DNA from: Chrysogorgia sp. JL179-B06
Taxonomy: Eukaryota; Cnidaria; Anthozoa; Scleralcyonacea; Chrysogorgiidae
Direction: 5' to 3'
Assembly (NCBI GenBank): GCA_035772405.1
Contig: JAYKKM010000260.1
Location: 558,001-622,000, forward strand
DNA: 64,000 bases
Position 1 is the stretch's first letter, and each line of letters opens with the position of its first letter. The position numbers were made by a program, and so were the translations under genes. Positions 23,353-34,436 of this stretch are shown here, in pieces. The notes below the pieces were generated by a model. The model did not search any database, was not told the origin of the DNA, and saw nothing but the letters and a program-made list of their open reading frames with translations.

Positions 23353-24188
23353 TTGGCAAGGTATCCTGGACTTAATTACCTGCCGTTTGATGACTGCCAT
23401 GTCTGCTTTATGTTTGAGGTTGGTCCCAGCACTATCTTGCAGTCCCTTTGCATGGGATGTTTGAAAGTAGTTAGGAATTGTAACGTACCCAAAATGCGCA
23501 GAAGATTGTGCAACATCACCCCTGCAATGGCGACTTTTGTACTGCACAGAGCATCTGTCTGTTTGTGCATAAGCTTCACATCATATCCTACATCAATTAA
23601 AAGTCAAATTTTTAATATTACTCAGTAAACTATATATTACTAATCAAACAAGATTTTATTTATTCTTACCGATCTACTTGAGATATCCATCCATGAGTTT
23701 GGTGGTCATGCTTGCAGTCGGGCGAAATTACAAAAAAGGTGTTCCGTAATAATTAATTTCTTCTGAGCTCTGTATGCCATCTACATTCATTATAGCATGT
23801 CGGTGAAGAACAGTTACATGAATTTAAGCTTGGATCTGGGAAAAATAAAGTGACTGGATCTGATCTTGCATAGTGCATGTGTAGTTCTCTGATTAGTCAT
23901 GAACTGATATGGCTAGTAGGTAGATTTTCAACTAAGTGGCTGGTTTTGCCAATTAGCTCTGAACTGATGAGGATACGTTTGAAGGATATTTTTCAGGCAA
24001 GAAAGCATTGCACCAGGGGAGGTCAATTTATCAACTAACTTAAGCTTTTTTCCGCTTTCATTGACACCTATGACGACATACTCAAACTTTCGCCTTTTTA
24101 TTTGAGGTGCAGCGTCTGTGGTATCTCCCTCTTCATCAAAACTTTCAAATCCGCAACTCCACAATTTGTGTATTTCCAAAGAATACAA
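23353..24188 (-). pseudogene. Decayed TE-derived or host gene exons, minus strand, copy 3
   Basis: Duplicate of the relic at 1728-2563. One substitution changes E to G in the segment around the NES-x-KKLKL motif (23928-24188). Confidence 0.4.
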
Positions 24189-24650
24189 TCTGCCGCATGG
24201 TATTCCTCACTTTCCGTTTTGGGAACAGTGTTTCATTTACCAAATCGGTTAGATGTTTGTGGACGACGTAATCTTCTGGTCGCTGAGGGAGCTATCGTCA
24301 GAATTCCATGCATGATTGAAAAGCCATCCTGGTTTCAACATGTATGCAACACCAGCAAGAAATTCGATGTAAAAAGTCTTGAATTTCTCAAAAGTACACT
24401 GCCCCCATTTTTAATTCCAGATAAGCTTCAGTTTGCGTTTTTTCCAGGATTGTTTTGGATGGAACGTTTTAGGTGTTAGTCACTTTCTGACAAGTGACTA
24501 CAGTAGTCCGGGATATATCTGGGATATATCTAGCCCAAAAATCGTGGGCAAGCTTGCAATGCTCTGTACAAATGGCATCAGATCTGGTTCTCCGTTCAGT
24601 AAAGTTCGAACAGGATTTTTTACTTTTAAGAACTTTGGTGTGAAATTTAT

Positions 24651-25136
24651 AGGAGAAAAGAGACGATATTTTTACATATTTTGCGACTAGTCAAGAAATC
24701 GTCAGAATGGCCTAACTTCGACTTCAATAAACTTTTTCTACCACCGAGTTACGAAGATATAAATTTGGCGGTTTTGTTATTGAACATCAAGGTAAGAATC
24801 GTATGTTTTTTGTTTTTCGTATTTTTCTTTTATTAGGCGAATAAGGCTTTTCTCTGCTACTACTGGGAACTGACCTCCATGTTTACTGTATAATATTACA
24901 GATGTCGTTGTAGTCACACTGGTCGGTGAATTCGTCGGTTGAGAAGTAAAGTTGGACTGGATCACTGGAAATGTTAGACGCACACAGTCAACACAAGAAA
25001 AATGCCAACGAAGAAGCCAAATCTCTTTGCTGTTGGTGCGTTTATGAAGACAAAACGTCTTCAACAAGTACATGATGCGGTGCAGAAGGCAGTGCTTCGC
25101 GATGAGCTGAGAGAGTACTCACCGACAACAAACTAA
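24651..25136 (+). pseudogene. Plus-strand exon-like segments, copy 3
   Basis: Duplicate of 3025-3510; the 44-codon frame lies at 25002-25136. Upstream, this copy has an extra T near 24440 that breaks the overlapping plus frame seen in copies 1 and 2. Confidence 0.3.
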
Positions 25137-25649
25137 AAGGTTAAGATTATAAAAATTATAAATCCTAGCTGATTCAAATTTCTCTGTGGGTTTTTCTATA
25201 TTTATTATTTAATATAGAAAGCGTTTCTTTCCTATAACATATTTAATTGCAATTAACATTACTCATTCATTATTCTTGGACATTCGACCTGCTCTGAGTC
25301 CATATATCAAATGATATAATTGTTGCAGTTCTGCATGTTAATTTACATCAAGTATATATATGGGCTTTAAAATCTGGGGACATTTTGTATATCTTTGCAG
25401 GAATCACTTCCGGCTCCCTGTTTTAACCAAGTTTAATTCCAAGAAACTGAATGGTTTCCTGGAATTGATTAGTCTGAAATTTGAAATTATATCATGGCTT
25501 ATATTATGAATTGTATCATGGCATGAATTATATCATGGCTTTGTTCTCTTCAAATAGTTGCCATATCCAAAACCATCACCGACAAGTTTTTGTTGTCAAT
25601 CTCATACCAATAAAAGTACCCTAGAGAGACGAATACAAGTAACATTTGA

Positions 25650-25875
25650 TGTAGCATTGTCTATACATCACATAGTGGAAGTAGAACCTTCCTGAACAAG
25701 CAACCAGCACTTGATGGCCTGTTTGATACACTAACTAAGAAGTGCAAGTCAGACCAGTTAGGTAACTATGTATTGTCTAATGATAAACTCACTTCTTATA
25801 TTATTGAGCAAACGCAAAAGAAAGACAGGCTAGCTTTTGAAAATTCTGATGATAATGTTTTGAGAAGCATACAGG
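25650..25875 (+). pseudogene. Coding fragment 5' of gypsy element, copy 3
   Basis: Same fragment as 32919-33144, with CAGG at the LTR border kept. Confidence 0.45.
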
Positions 25876-26185
25876 TGTGACGTTCGTCAATGATAGAACT
25901 ATCTGGTTATCTTTTCCTGCATGTTATTATGTTATTATCTTGTTATGTTATCTTAATTTAGATGTTATTAGACGTTATAATAGGTTTAGTTAAAAGGATT
26001 AATTATATTAGTAAACTAGATTACGTAAATTAAAATGTATCCTTCCTGAGATAAGTTCGATAGGAATGACAATCATGTAACACCCAGATGTTGTAATTAT
26101 TATATATAAGGAGAAACGTGTACGAAATAAAGCAGACTGGATTCAGAAGCGATGTTTGAAGTATCTTAATTCTCGGTACGCTACA
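25876..26185 (+). repeat. 5' LTR, copy 3
   Basis: 310 bp, the same ends and signals as the LTR at 33145. Confidence 0.92.
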
Positions 26186-26232
26186 AATTTGGTGCTCAGC
26201 GGTGGGATCTTGCGAGACCTGATAAAGGTAAA

Positions 26233-27147
26233 ATGACCTCGGCAATCCTACCAGGAAAATTTGAAAGTGGAGATGTGGTGGTATGGCTCTGAGAGTTTGA
26301 TGCTTGCTCGGAGGCGAATGGCTGGAAGGCCGAGGACAAAATCAAGAAATTGCCCGCATTCCTCAGAGGACAAGCAGGCAGCCACTTTTATGCCATTCCA
26401 GAAGATGACAGAAAGTCATATGCAGACGCTTCCAAAGGCCTTAAAGAAGCCATGTGTCCAAAGGCGAGTAGAGAGAACTACTTCGCTCAATTTGAATCGC
26501 GACTGTTGCGTCCTGGGGAAGATCCATCAGTTTTTAAATGGGAATTGGAACAAATTCTCTTGAAAGCCGAACCGACAATCGAAGATGGCGCCAAGACAGC
26601 TCTATTAACCAGGCAATTTATGAGAGGATTGCCCAAGAACATAAAGATAAAGCTGCTGGAAAACGATCCGGTTCCAGACCTTCCAAAGATGTTGTCATTT
26701 GTGCAAAGATACCGTGCCATCCAAGATTATACAAGTGACTGCAACGCCACAACAGCGTCAGGGGGTGAAGGCAACGCCAACGGCGGAAACAACTCGTCCG
26801 AGCTAACTCACTTGGTGGCTCTCGTCTCCGACATGGCTGTGAAGCAGCAACAGATGGAGGAAAAAGTCACTCGCCTGGGCGAAAACCAAGTTGAACAACG
26901 CCAACGAGGTGGAAGACCCTTTCAACCACAGGCCGCCCATCGCCAGCGCAGAGGTCCCACTCAAGGGTCATGTTTCGCTTGTGGTCAGAGAGGACACTTT
27001 GCCAGAGATTGTAATAATCTCACTCCGTCGTCCACAAGTGCACCAAACGCGAACGGAGCCCGATGCTACCAATGCGGAGGACTTGGACACTTCGCACGAG
27101 ACTGTGGCAACCATTTAAACGACCAAGGGGTGGCTCGAAAAGTCTAG
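26233..27147 (+). pseudogene. gag: gag with premature stop, copy 3
   Basis: Full-length frame with TGA at 26290-26292; both zinc knuckles intact. Confidence 0.88.
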
Positions 27148-29136
27148 GCGGCAACGCAGTTCACCCCGATGTAAGTTCTTCTAATTTGGAGTTTTTATCT
27201 AATATTCCTGCCCAACCATTTGTCAAATGTTATGTCGATGGCGTAGAAGTTGACGCTTTAATAGATACTGGTTCAATGAGAACTTTTATTAGTGATAGAA
27301 TTCAAACAATTATTGATCTAGAGAACGCTAAATTGGACACGTCTGTGTCAGAACGTTGTATTTCTATTACGGGTGGTAGTTTAAATATCTTAGGTCGCAT
27401 GTCAGCGACAGTAAAGTTTTCGAAAAGTAAGAAGGTCTACGAAGGAAAATTTTTAGTTAGCACTAACATTAGCTATGACTGCGTGCTGGGCTGGGATTTT
27501 CTCGTTCACCATCGTTTAGATTTACGTGGGGAAATAATTAAGGGGAATAGGTCGTACCTGTTAGTTGGGCCTCACGGGAAAACGCTGGTTGGTGCAGTTT
27601 GCACATCATCCGGCAAAGGGAGCGTATCTGGGGTTCTTGAGGTAATTCCTGAGACCACTGAAACTCGCACTTTCTCTGCTGGCGACACGGTGCTCCTCGC
27701 CCAGTCTCATTTAAAGGCACCAATTTTTGTGAGTTTTGAAGATGACGTGATTGTACAAGGTAGATCAGAAATGATAGTTGAGGGTAGGTTACTTAAATCT
27801 ACCACGTTCGATACGGGCATGGTTTCACCTCTACGACGTACCAACGACAAAACGAACGAACAAACCAGTTATCATGTCGCGCATGTTGTTGTTAACCCAG
27901 AAGGGCGCCGTGTCCCTGTTCGAATCCTAAATACCCTTGATGAAGCAATAGAGTTAAATCGTGGCAGTAAAATTGCAGAATTTATACCGCTAGTTGCTTC
28001 AATTAGTAAACAAAAGAGCGCATGTTGCGGAATAGTTTCTACCGAAACCGGAGCTGATTTTAAGGCAAAGGCTGCCAGTAAAATCAATTCATCTTTAGGT
28101 ACGAAAGATCGGGATCAGGTCTTAGACCTCTTGTCGGAGTATTCGGACGTTTTTATGGAAACCTTAGGACACACCAATGTCGTTACGCATAAAATAAACA
28201 CAGGTGATAGCCCCCCAATTCGACATCGCCCTCGCCGTTTACCGTATGCACACCGAGATGAGGCGGAGCGACAGATTGACGAAATGTTGGCTCAGGGTGT
28301 AATTCGGCATAGCACGAGTCCGTGGTAGAGTCCAATTGTGCTAGTTAAAAAGCGCAACGGCGAGTTTAGATTTTGTGTCGATTACCGCAAGCTAAATCAA
28401 GTTACTCAAAATGATTCGCACCCACTCCCGAATATCGCTGATATTCTCGATTCCTTGGGCAACGCACGGTATTTCTCAACTCTTGATTTAAGAAACGGCT
28501 ACTGGCAAATATTCATAGACCCTAAAGATCGACCCAAAAGCGCTTTTGTTACCAGTTCCGGCCTATTTGAATTTAACAGAATGAGTTTTGGTCTTAAAAC
28601 AGCCCCGGCCACCTTTCAACGAGCAATGGAAATTGTGTTAGCTGGATTAAAGTTCGATACTTGTTTGTGTTACTTAGACGATGTAATTTGTTTTGGACGA
28701 GATATACACGAACACAACAACCGGCTGGGGGCAATCCTTCATCGCTTTAGATCGCATAACCTGCGGGTTAAATTGTGTAAGTGCCAATTTGCCGCCACCG
28801 AAGTTTCATTTTTAGGTCACCGAGTTTCGCAACAAGGGGTAAGCCCAGACCCAGGAAAGGTCACCGCGATAAGAAACATCCCCAGGCTAACATGCGTTAA
28901 AGTGGTTCGTAGTTTCCTAGGGCTCGCAGGATACTATAGGCGGTTTATTAAGAATTTCGCGACGCTAGCTGCGCCGCTAACCAAATTAACCACAAAAGAG
29001 GCAAGTGAACGCCCGTTTACTTGGACAGACGAATGCGAGGCATCATTTGTTCGACTCAAAAACCAACTCTGTACCGCGCCTGTTCTTGCGTACCCTAAAT
29101 TCGATCGTATGTTTACGCTATATACGGACGCCTCCG
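27120..29136 (+). pseudogene. pol: pol, stop and 3' truncation, copy 3
   Basis: Protease and RT as in copy 2, with TAG at 28326-28328. RNase H stops after the first Asp motif (LYTDAS) at the deletion join. The open frame runs on by chance into left-unit DNA to 29228. Confidence 0.88.
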
Positions 29137-29768
29137 GTTTAGTCAAGCCAGTGCAAATATATGCCTTATTTTCATTTATATTTTGCGTAATTAAAAAGTT
29201 CGTAAAAGCCATTGTTCATTATTTTTAGTGCTCTTCAAAAGACAATCATAACAAAATTCGTTTTGTAGGCACCTACCTTAAGCCATATGAAATCATCTAA
29301 AGTAATATTAGGCGTGATATTCGTTGATGATTGTAGATAAAATCTAATAAAATGGGAAATCCTACTCTGCAAAGCGAACTGTTATTCCCATGCAAACAGT
29401 TGGTATTTCCGCCAGTTTTAACGAGCCGACAATATATTATGTGATCATTCAGGTTTCTCAAATGATCAATTATACCAACTGCGGATTTAGGTTTATCATA
29501 TCATTCAGCAAAATTCTAAATGGATGTATGTAACAAGTATTCAATATATAAATCGGAGTGGCTATTCGTACTGCAGGATATAACAATATATAAGCGTTCG
29601 TTACCAATCATCCGATTTCCGGTCGACTTTGCCAAAAATAAATTTGCTTTTTCTGCTTATTTTTTCCCTTTGTGTTAGGGCTTGGGTTAGCATTTTGTTG
29701 AATTTGAGACTCCTGTACGAATAGCACTTTACAGTATCGCGTGTATAACTCGAATACAATCGCATAAG

Positions 29769-30262
29769 GCGTATTTTTCATGAGCCGTGTCTAATACTAA
29801 TATAAAGCCCGTTTTCCACTTCAACCGAATCGTACCGAAACGTAGCGTATTTCTTTGTTTTGTGAGCACTAGAGCAAACCTAATGACTTTGACACAAAAG
29901 AAAACGCTAGTTACGTTACGGTTGAAGTGGAAAACGGCCTTTTGGTTCATGCAAAATATGGTGTCTGAATCAATTAAATACGACCATTTGTATTAAGGTC
30001 GACCGTCGAGGTCGTATTATTCGACTGTGGTACGACTTTGATTCAAACGCCGTATTTTTCATCTCCCATATCTAAAGCATAACTTACACTAATATATTTT
30101 ATGGTCAATTTTCATCATGACCGCCTAGTAACTAGGCCTTTCGCTTCTGCTATAGAATTTAATTATATTCAACTGTAATACACACAACGTCTGAATCAAC
30201 CCTCGTTCTTTTGTCGAACCGTGGTCCAACCAATTAGTATTAGATACGGCTCATAAAAAACG
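29769..30262. repeat. Composite foldback (MITE-like), copy 4
   Basis: Same structure as at 932-1425, shifted by 28837 bp within the fourth unit. Confidence 0.55.
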
Positions 30263-30600
30263 CATATTTAGCTGTTAAATGGTTCATTAGATTACTGATT
30301 AGAGAATCTTTGCTCCACATTTATTTTTCAAATTTGTGAATTTGCAAGATTTGCACTTTATGTATGACTGCAGCGTGACAAAGCCAAATAGTAAATAAAG
30401 ATGTAAATCGACTAGACAGGAAGTGGTCATCTTTCATGAAGAATGCAAGTGGAATATGCTGATATAACCAAATACCGAGGATATAGCCTTGTGAAAATTA
30501 ATACAAATGTAGAGAAAACGCTATTGTAATAGCCACGAAATCGTTTAACAAAAATATTTATCATGCACAAGCGAAATAATAAGTAATTTAAAATAATAAA

Positions 30601-31435
30601 TTGGCAAGGTATCCTGGACTTAATTACCTGCCGTTTGATGACTGCCATGTCTGCTTTATGTTTGAGGTTGGTCCCAGCACTATCTTGCAGTCCCTTTGCA
30701 TGGGATGTTTGAAAGTAGTTAGGAATTGTAACGTACCCAAAATGCGCAGAAGATTGTGCAACATCACCCCTGCAATGGCGACTTTTGTACTGCACAGAGC
30801 ATCTGTCTGTTTGTGCATAAGCTTCACATCATATCCTACATCAATTAAAAGTCAAATTTTTAATATTACTCAGTAAACTATATATTACTAATCAAACAAG
30901 ATTTTATTTATTCTTACCGATCTACTTGAGATATCCATCCATGAGTTTGGTGGTCATGCTTGCAGTCGGGCGAAATTACAAAAAAGGTGTTCCGTGATAA
31001 TTAATTTCTTCTGAGCTCTGTATGCCATCTACATTCATTATAGCATGTCGGTGAAGAACAGTTACATGAATTTAAGCTTGGATCTGGGAAAAATAAAGTG
31101 ACTGGATCTGATCTTGCATAGTGCATGTGTAGTTCTCTGATTAGTCATGAACTGATATGGCTAGTAGGTAGATTTTCAACTAAGTGGCTGGTTTTGCCAA
31201 TTAGCTCTGAACTGATGAGGATACGTTTGAAGGATATTTTTCAGGCAAGAAAGCATTGCACCAGGGGAGGTCAATTTATCAACTAACTTAAGCTTTTTTC
31301 GCTTTCATTGACACCTATGACGACATACTCAAACTTTCGCCTTTTTATTTGAGGTGCAGCGTCTGTGGTATCTCCCTCTTCATCAAAACTTTCAAATCCG
31401 CAACTCCACAATTTGTGTATTTCCAAAGAATACAA
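30601..31435 (-). pseudogene. Decayed TE-derived or host gene exons, minus strand, copy 4
   Basis: Duplicate of the relic at 1728-2563. A one-base loss in the T run near 31297 shifts the frame of the upstream segment, which supports the view that this sequence is not under selection. Confidence 0.4.
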
Positions 31436-31896
31436 TCTGCCGCATGGTATTCCTCACTTTCCGTTTTGGGAACAGTGTTTCATTTACCAAATCGGTTAGA
31501 TGTTTGTGGACGACGTAATCTTCTGGTCGCTGAGGGAGCTATCGTCAGAATTCCATGCATGATTGAAAAGCCATCCTGGTTTCAACATGTATGCGACACC
31601 AGCAAGAAATTCGATGTAAAAAGTCTTGAATTTCTCAAAAGTACGCTGCCCCCATTTTTAATTCCAGATAAGCTTCAGTTTGCGTTTTTCCAGGATTGTT
31701 TTGGATGGAACGTTTTAGGTGTTAGTCACTTTCTGACAAGTGACTACAGTAGTCCGGGATATATCTGGGATATATCTAGCCCAAAAATCGTGGGCAAGCT
31801 TGCAATGCTCTGTAGAAATGGCATCAGATCTGGTTCTCCGTTCAGTAAAGTTCGAACAGGATTTTTTACTTTTAAGAACTTTGGTGTGAAATTTAT

Positions 31897-32382
31897 ATGA
31901 GAAAAGAGACGATATTTTTACATATTTTGCGACTAGTCAAGAAATCGTCAGAATGGCCTAACTTCGACTTCAATAAACTTTTTCTACCACCGAGTTACGA
32001 AGATATAAATTTGGCGGTTTTGTTATTGAACATCAAGGTAAGAATCGTATGTTTTTTGTTTTTCGTATTTTTCTTTTATTAGGCGAATAAGGCTTTTCTC
32101 TGCTACTACTGGGAACTGACCTCCATGTTTACTGTATAATATTACAGATGTCGTTGTAGTCACACTGGTCGGTGAATTCGTCGGTTGAGAAGTAAAGTTG
32201 GACTGGATCACTGGAAATGTTAGACGCACACAGTCAACACAAGAAAAATGCCAACGAAGAAGCCAAATCTCTTTGCTGTTGGTGCGTTTATGAAGACAAA
32301 ACGTCTTCAACAAGTACATGATGCGGTGCAGAAGGCAGTGCTTCGCAATGAGCTGAGAGAGTACTCACCGACAACAAACTAA
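31897..32382 (+). pseudogene. Plus-strand exon-like segments, copy 4
   Basis: Duplicate of 3025-3510; the 44-codon frame lies at 32248-32382 with one D to N change. A G to T change near 31897 makes a stop in the overlapping upstream plus frame. Confidence 0.3.
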
Positions 32383-32918
32383 AAGGTTAAGATTATAAAA
32401 ATTATAAATCCTAGCTGATTCAAATTTCTCTGTGGGTTTTTCTATATTTATTATTTAATATAGAAAGCGTTTCTTTCCTATAACATATTTAATTGCAATT
32501 AACATTACTCATTCATTATTCTTGGACATTCGACCTGCTCTGAGTCCATATATCAAATGATATAATTGTTGCAGTTCTGCATGTTAATTTACATCAAGTA
32601 TATATATGGGCTTTAAAATCTGGGGACATTTTGTATATCTTTGCAGGAATCACTTCCGGCTCCCTGTTTTAACCAAGTTTAATTCCAAGAAACTGAATGG
32701 TTTCCTGGAATTGATTAGTCTGAAATTTGAAATTATATCATGGCTTATATTATGAATTGTATCATGGCATGAATTATATCATGGCTTTGTTCTCTTCAAA
32801 TAGTTGCCATATCCAAAACCATCACCGACAAGTTTTTGTTGTCAATCTCATACCAATAAAAGTACCCTAGAGAGACGAATACAAGTACCCTAGAGAGACG
32901 AATACAAGTAACATTTGA

Positions 32919-33144
32919 TGTAGCATTGTCTATACATCACATAGTGGAAGTAGAACCTTCCTGAACAAGCAACCAGCACTTGATGGCCTGTTTGATACAC
33001 TAACTAAGAAGTGCAAGTCAGACCAGTTAGGTAACTATGTATTGTCTAATGATAAACTCACTTCTTATATTATTGAGCAAAAGCAAAAGAAAGACAGGCT
33101 AGCTTTTGAAAATTCTGATGATAATGTTTTGAGAAGCATACAGG
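32919..33144 (+). pseudogene. Coding fragment interrupted by gypsy insertion (5' part)
   Basis: An open plus frame contains LDGLFDTLTKKCKSDQLG and ends NVLRSIQ at the CAGG target duplication. If the retrotransposon is removed, the frame continues as VATYYTAGVMG from 38899 on. I recall similar sequence in cnidarian predicted proteins of unknown function. The frame continuity across the insertion shows that the element landed in coding or formerly coding DNA. The part 3' of the insertion has frameshifts, so the gene is dead in this haplotype. Confidence 0.6.
33141..33144 (+). other. Target site duplication, left (CAGG)
   Basis: CAGG directly precedes the 5' LTR and CAGG directly follows the 3' LTR at 38898-38901. 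Collapsing the two restores an open frame through the site. Confidence 0.8.
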
Positions 33145-33454
33145 TGTGACGTTCGTCAATGATAGAACTATCTGGTTATCTTTTCCTGCATGTTATTATG
33201 TTATTATCTTGTTATGTTATCTTAATTTAGATGTTATTAGACGTTATAATAGGTTTAGTTAAAAGGATTAATTATATTAGTAAACTAGATTACGTAAATT
33301 AAAATGTACCCTTCCTGAGATAAGTTCGATAGGAATGACAATCATGTAACACCCAGATGTTGTAATTATTATATATAAGGAGAAACGTGTACGAAATAAA
33401 GCAGACTGGATTCAGAAGCGATGTTTGAAGTATCTTAATTCTCGGTACGCTACA
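33145..33454 (+). repeat. 5' LTR of full-length gypsy element
   Basis: 310 bp, TG...CA ends. It contains a TATA-like box (tatataa, 33372-33378) and aataaa (33395-33400), which places U3, R and U5 in the usual order. Near its start, TGACG and CGTCA form an inverted pair two bases apart (33147-33158), which resembles paired CRE half-sites. Confidence 0.93.
33372..33400 (+). promoter_or_regulatory. LTR TATA-like box and polyadenylation signal
   Basis: tatataa at 33372-33378 is followed 16 nt later by aataaa at 33395-33400. The close spacing gives a short R region. Function is inferred from position in the LTR. Confidence 0.55.
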
Positions 33455-33458
33455 AATT

Positions 33459-33478
33459 TGGTGCTCAGCGGTGGGATC
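33459..33478 (+). promoter_or_regulatory. Primer binding site (PBS)
   Basis: Four bases after the 5' LTR, TGGTGCTCAGCGGTGGGATC begins with TGG, as expected for pairing with a tRNA 3' CCA. Its complement, GATCCCACCGCTGAGCACCA, has the form of a T-loop/T-stem/acceptor 3' end. I could not assign the tRNA isoacceptor. The same site is present in copies 2 and 3. Confidence 0.65.
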
Positions 33479-33501
33479 TTGCGAGACCTGATAAAGGTAA
33501 A

Positions 33502-34416
33502 ATGACCTCGGCAATCCTACCAGGAAAATTTGAAAGTGGAGATGTGATGGTATGGCTCCGAGAGTTTGATGCTTGCTCCGAGGCGAATGGCTGGAAGGCC
33601 GAGGACAAAATCAAGAAATTGCCCGCATTCCTCAGAGGACAAGCAGGCAGCCACTTTTATGCCATTCCAGAAGATGACAGAAAGTCATATGCAGACGCTT
33701 CCAAAGGCCTTAAAGAAGCCATGTTTCCAAAGGCGAGTAGAGAGAACTACTTCGCTCAATTTGAATCGCGACTGTTGCGTCCTGGGGAAGATCCATCAGT
33801 TTTTAAATGGGAATTGGAACAAATTCTCTTGAAAGCCGAACCGACAATCGAAGATGGCGCCAAGACAGCTCTATTAACCAGGCAATTTATGAGAGGATTG
33901 CCCAAGAACATAAAGATAAAGCTGCTGGAAAACGATCCGGTTCCAGACCTTCCAAAGATGTTGTCATTTGTGCAAAGATACCGTGCCATCCAAGATTATA
34001 CAAGTGACTGCAACGCCACAACAGCGTCAGGGGGTGAAGGCAACGCCAACGGCGGAAACAACTCGTCCGAGCTAACTCACTTGGTGGCTCTCGTCTCCGA
34101 CATGGCTGTGAAGCAGCAACAGATGGAGGAAAAAGTCACTCGCCTGGGCGAAAACCAAGTTGAACAACGCCAACGAGGTGGAAGACCCTTTCAACCACAG
34201 GCCGCCCATCGCCAGCGCAGAGGTCCCACTCAAGGGTCATGTTTCGCTTGTGGTCAGAGAGGACACTTTGCCAGAGATTGTAATAATCTCACTCCGTCGT
34301 CCACAAGTGCACCAAACGCGAACGGAGCCCGATGCTACCAATGCGGAGGACTTGGACACTTCACACGAGACTGTGGCAACCATTTAAACGACCAAGGGGT
34401 GGCTCGAAAAGTCTAG
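33502..34416 (+). CDS. gag: Gag polyprotein, Ty3/gypsy element copy 4
   Basis: 304 codons, starting at the first ATG after the PBS. The N-terminal two thirds resembles a retrotransposon capsid (Trp-containing segments such as DVMVWLREFD and a PSVFKWELEQ helix near residue 100). A basic linker and two CCHC zinc knuckles follow near residues 250-295: CFACGQRGHFARDC and CYQCGGLGHFTRDC, both C-x2-C-x4-H-x4-C. The product would form virus-like particles in the cytoplasm and bind element RNA. The frame ends TAG at 34416, 27 nt after a slippery heptamer, so most ribosomes should make Gag only. Copies 2 and 3 have TGA at codon 20 where this copy has CGA. Confidence 0.9.
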   Translation: MTSAILPGKFESGDVMVWLREFDACSEANGWKAEDKIKKLPAFLRGQAGSHFYAIPEDDRKSYADASKGLKEAMFPKASRENYFAQFESRLLRPGEDPSVFKWELEQILLKAEPTIEDGAKTALLTRQFMRGLPKNIKIKLLENDPVPDLPKMLSFVQRYRAIQDYTSDCNATTASGGEGNANGGNNSSELTHLVALVSDMAVKQQQMEEKVTRLGENQVEQRQRGGRPFQPQAAHRQRRGPTQGSCFACGQRGHFARDCNNLTPSSTSAPNANGARCYQCGGLGHFTRDCGNHLNDQGVARKV

Positions 34417-34436
34417 GCGGCAACGCAGTTCACCCC
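34383..34436 (+). promoter_or_regulatory. Likely -1 ribosomal frameshift signal between gag and pol
   Basis: TTTAAAC at 34383-34389 lies in the gag frame as xxT TTA AAC, the canonical U UUA AAC slippery heptamer. After a 6-nt spacer, GGGGTG (34396-34401) can pair with CACCCC (34431-34436), a stem of six Watson-Crick pairs plus a possible G-U. The pol frame is -1 to gag and is open through this point. Heptamer, spacing and stem are also present in copies 1 (5078), 2 (16100) and 3 (27114). A pseudoknot is possible but I cannot model it. Confidence 0.8.

Larger units (their letters stand above)
21590..29136 (+). repeat. Tandem array unit, copy 3 (3' truncated)
   Basis: This copy matches copy 2 until RNase H, where cggacgcctccg (ending 29136) is followed directly by the sequence found at unit position 300 (gtttagtcaagcc). 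About 3.8 kb is therefore missing between copies 3 and 4: the end of RNase H, integrase, the bZIP-like ORF, the exonuclease-like gene and the first 299 bp of the next unit. The join shows at most one or two bases of shared sequence. Confidence 0.93.
25876..29136 (+). mobile_element. Ty3/gypsy retrotransposon, damaged, copy 3
   Basis: It has a complete 310 bp 5' LTR, gag with the same TGA at codon 20 (26290-26292) and pol with the same TAG (28326-28328). RNase H is cut off at 29136 by the deletion that joins copy 3 to copy 4, so integrase and the 3' LTR are missing. Confidence 0.9.
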
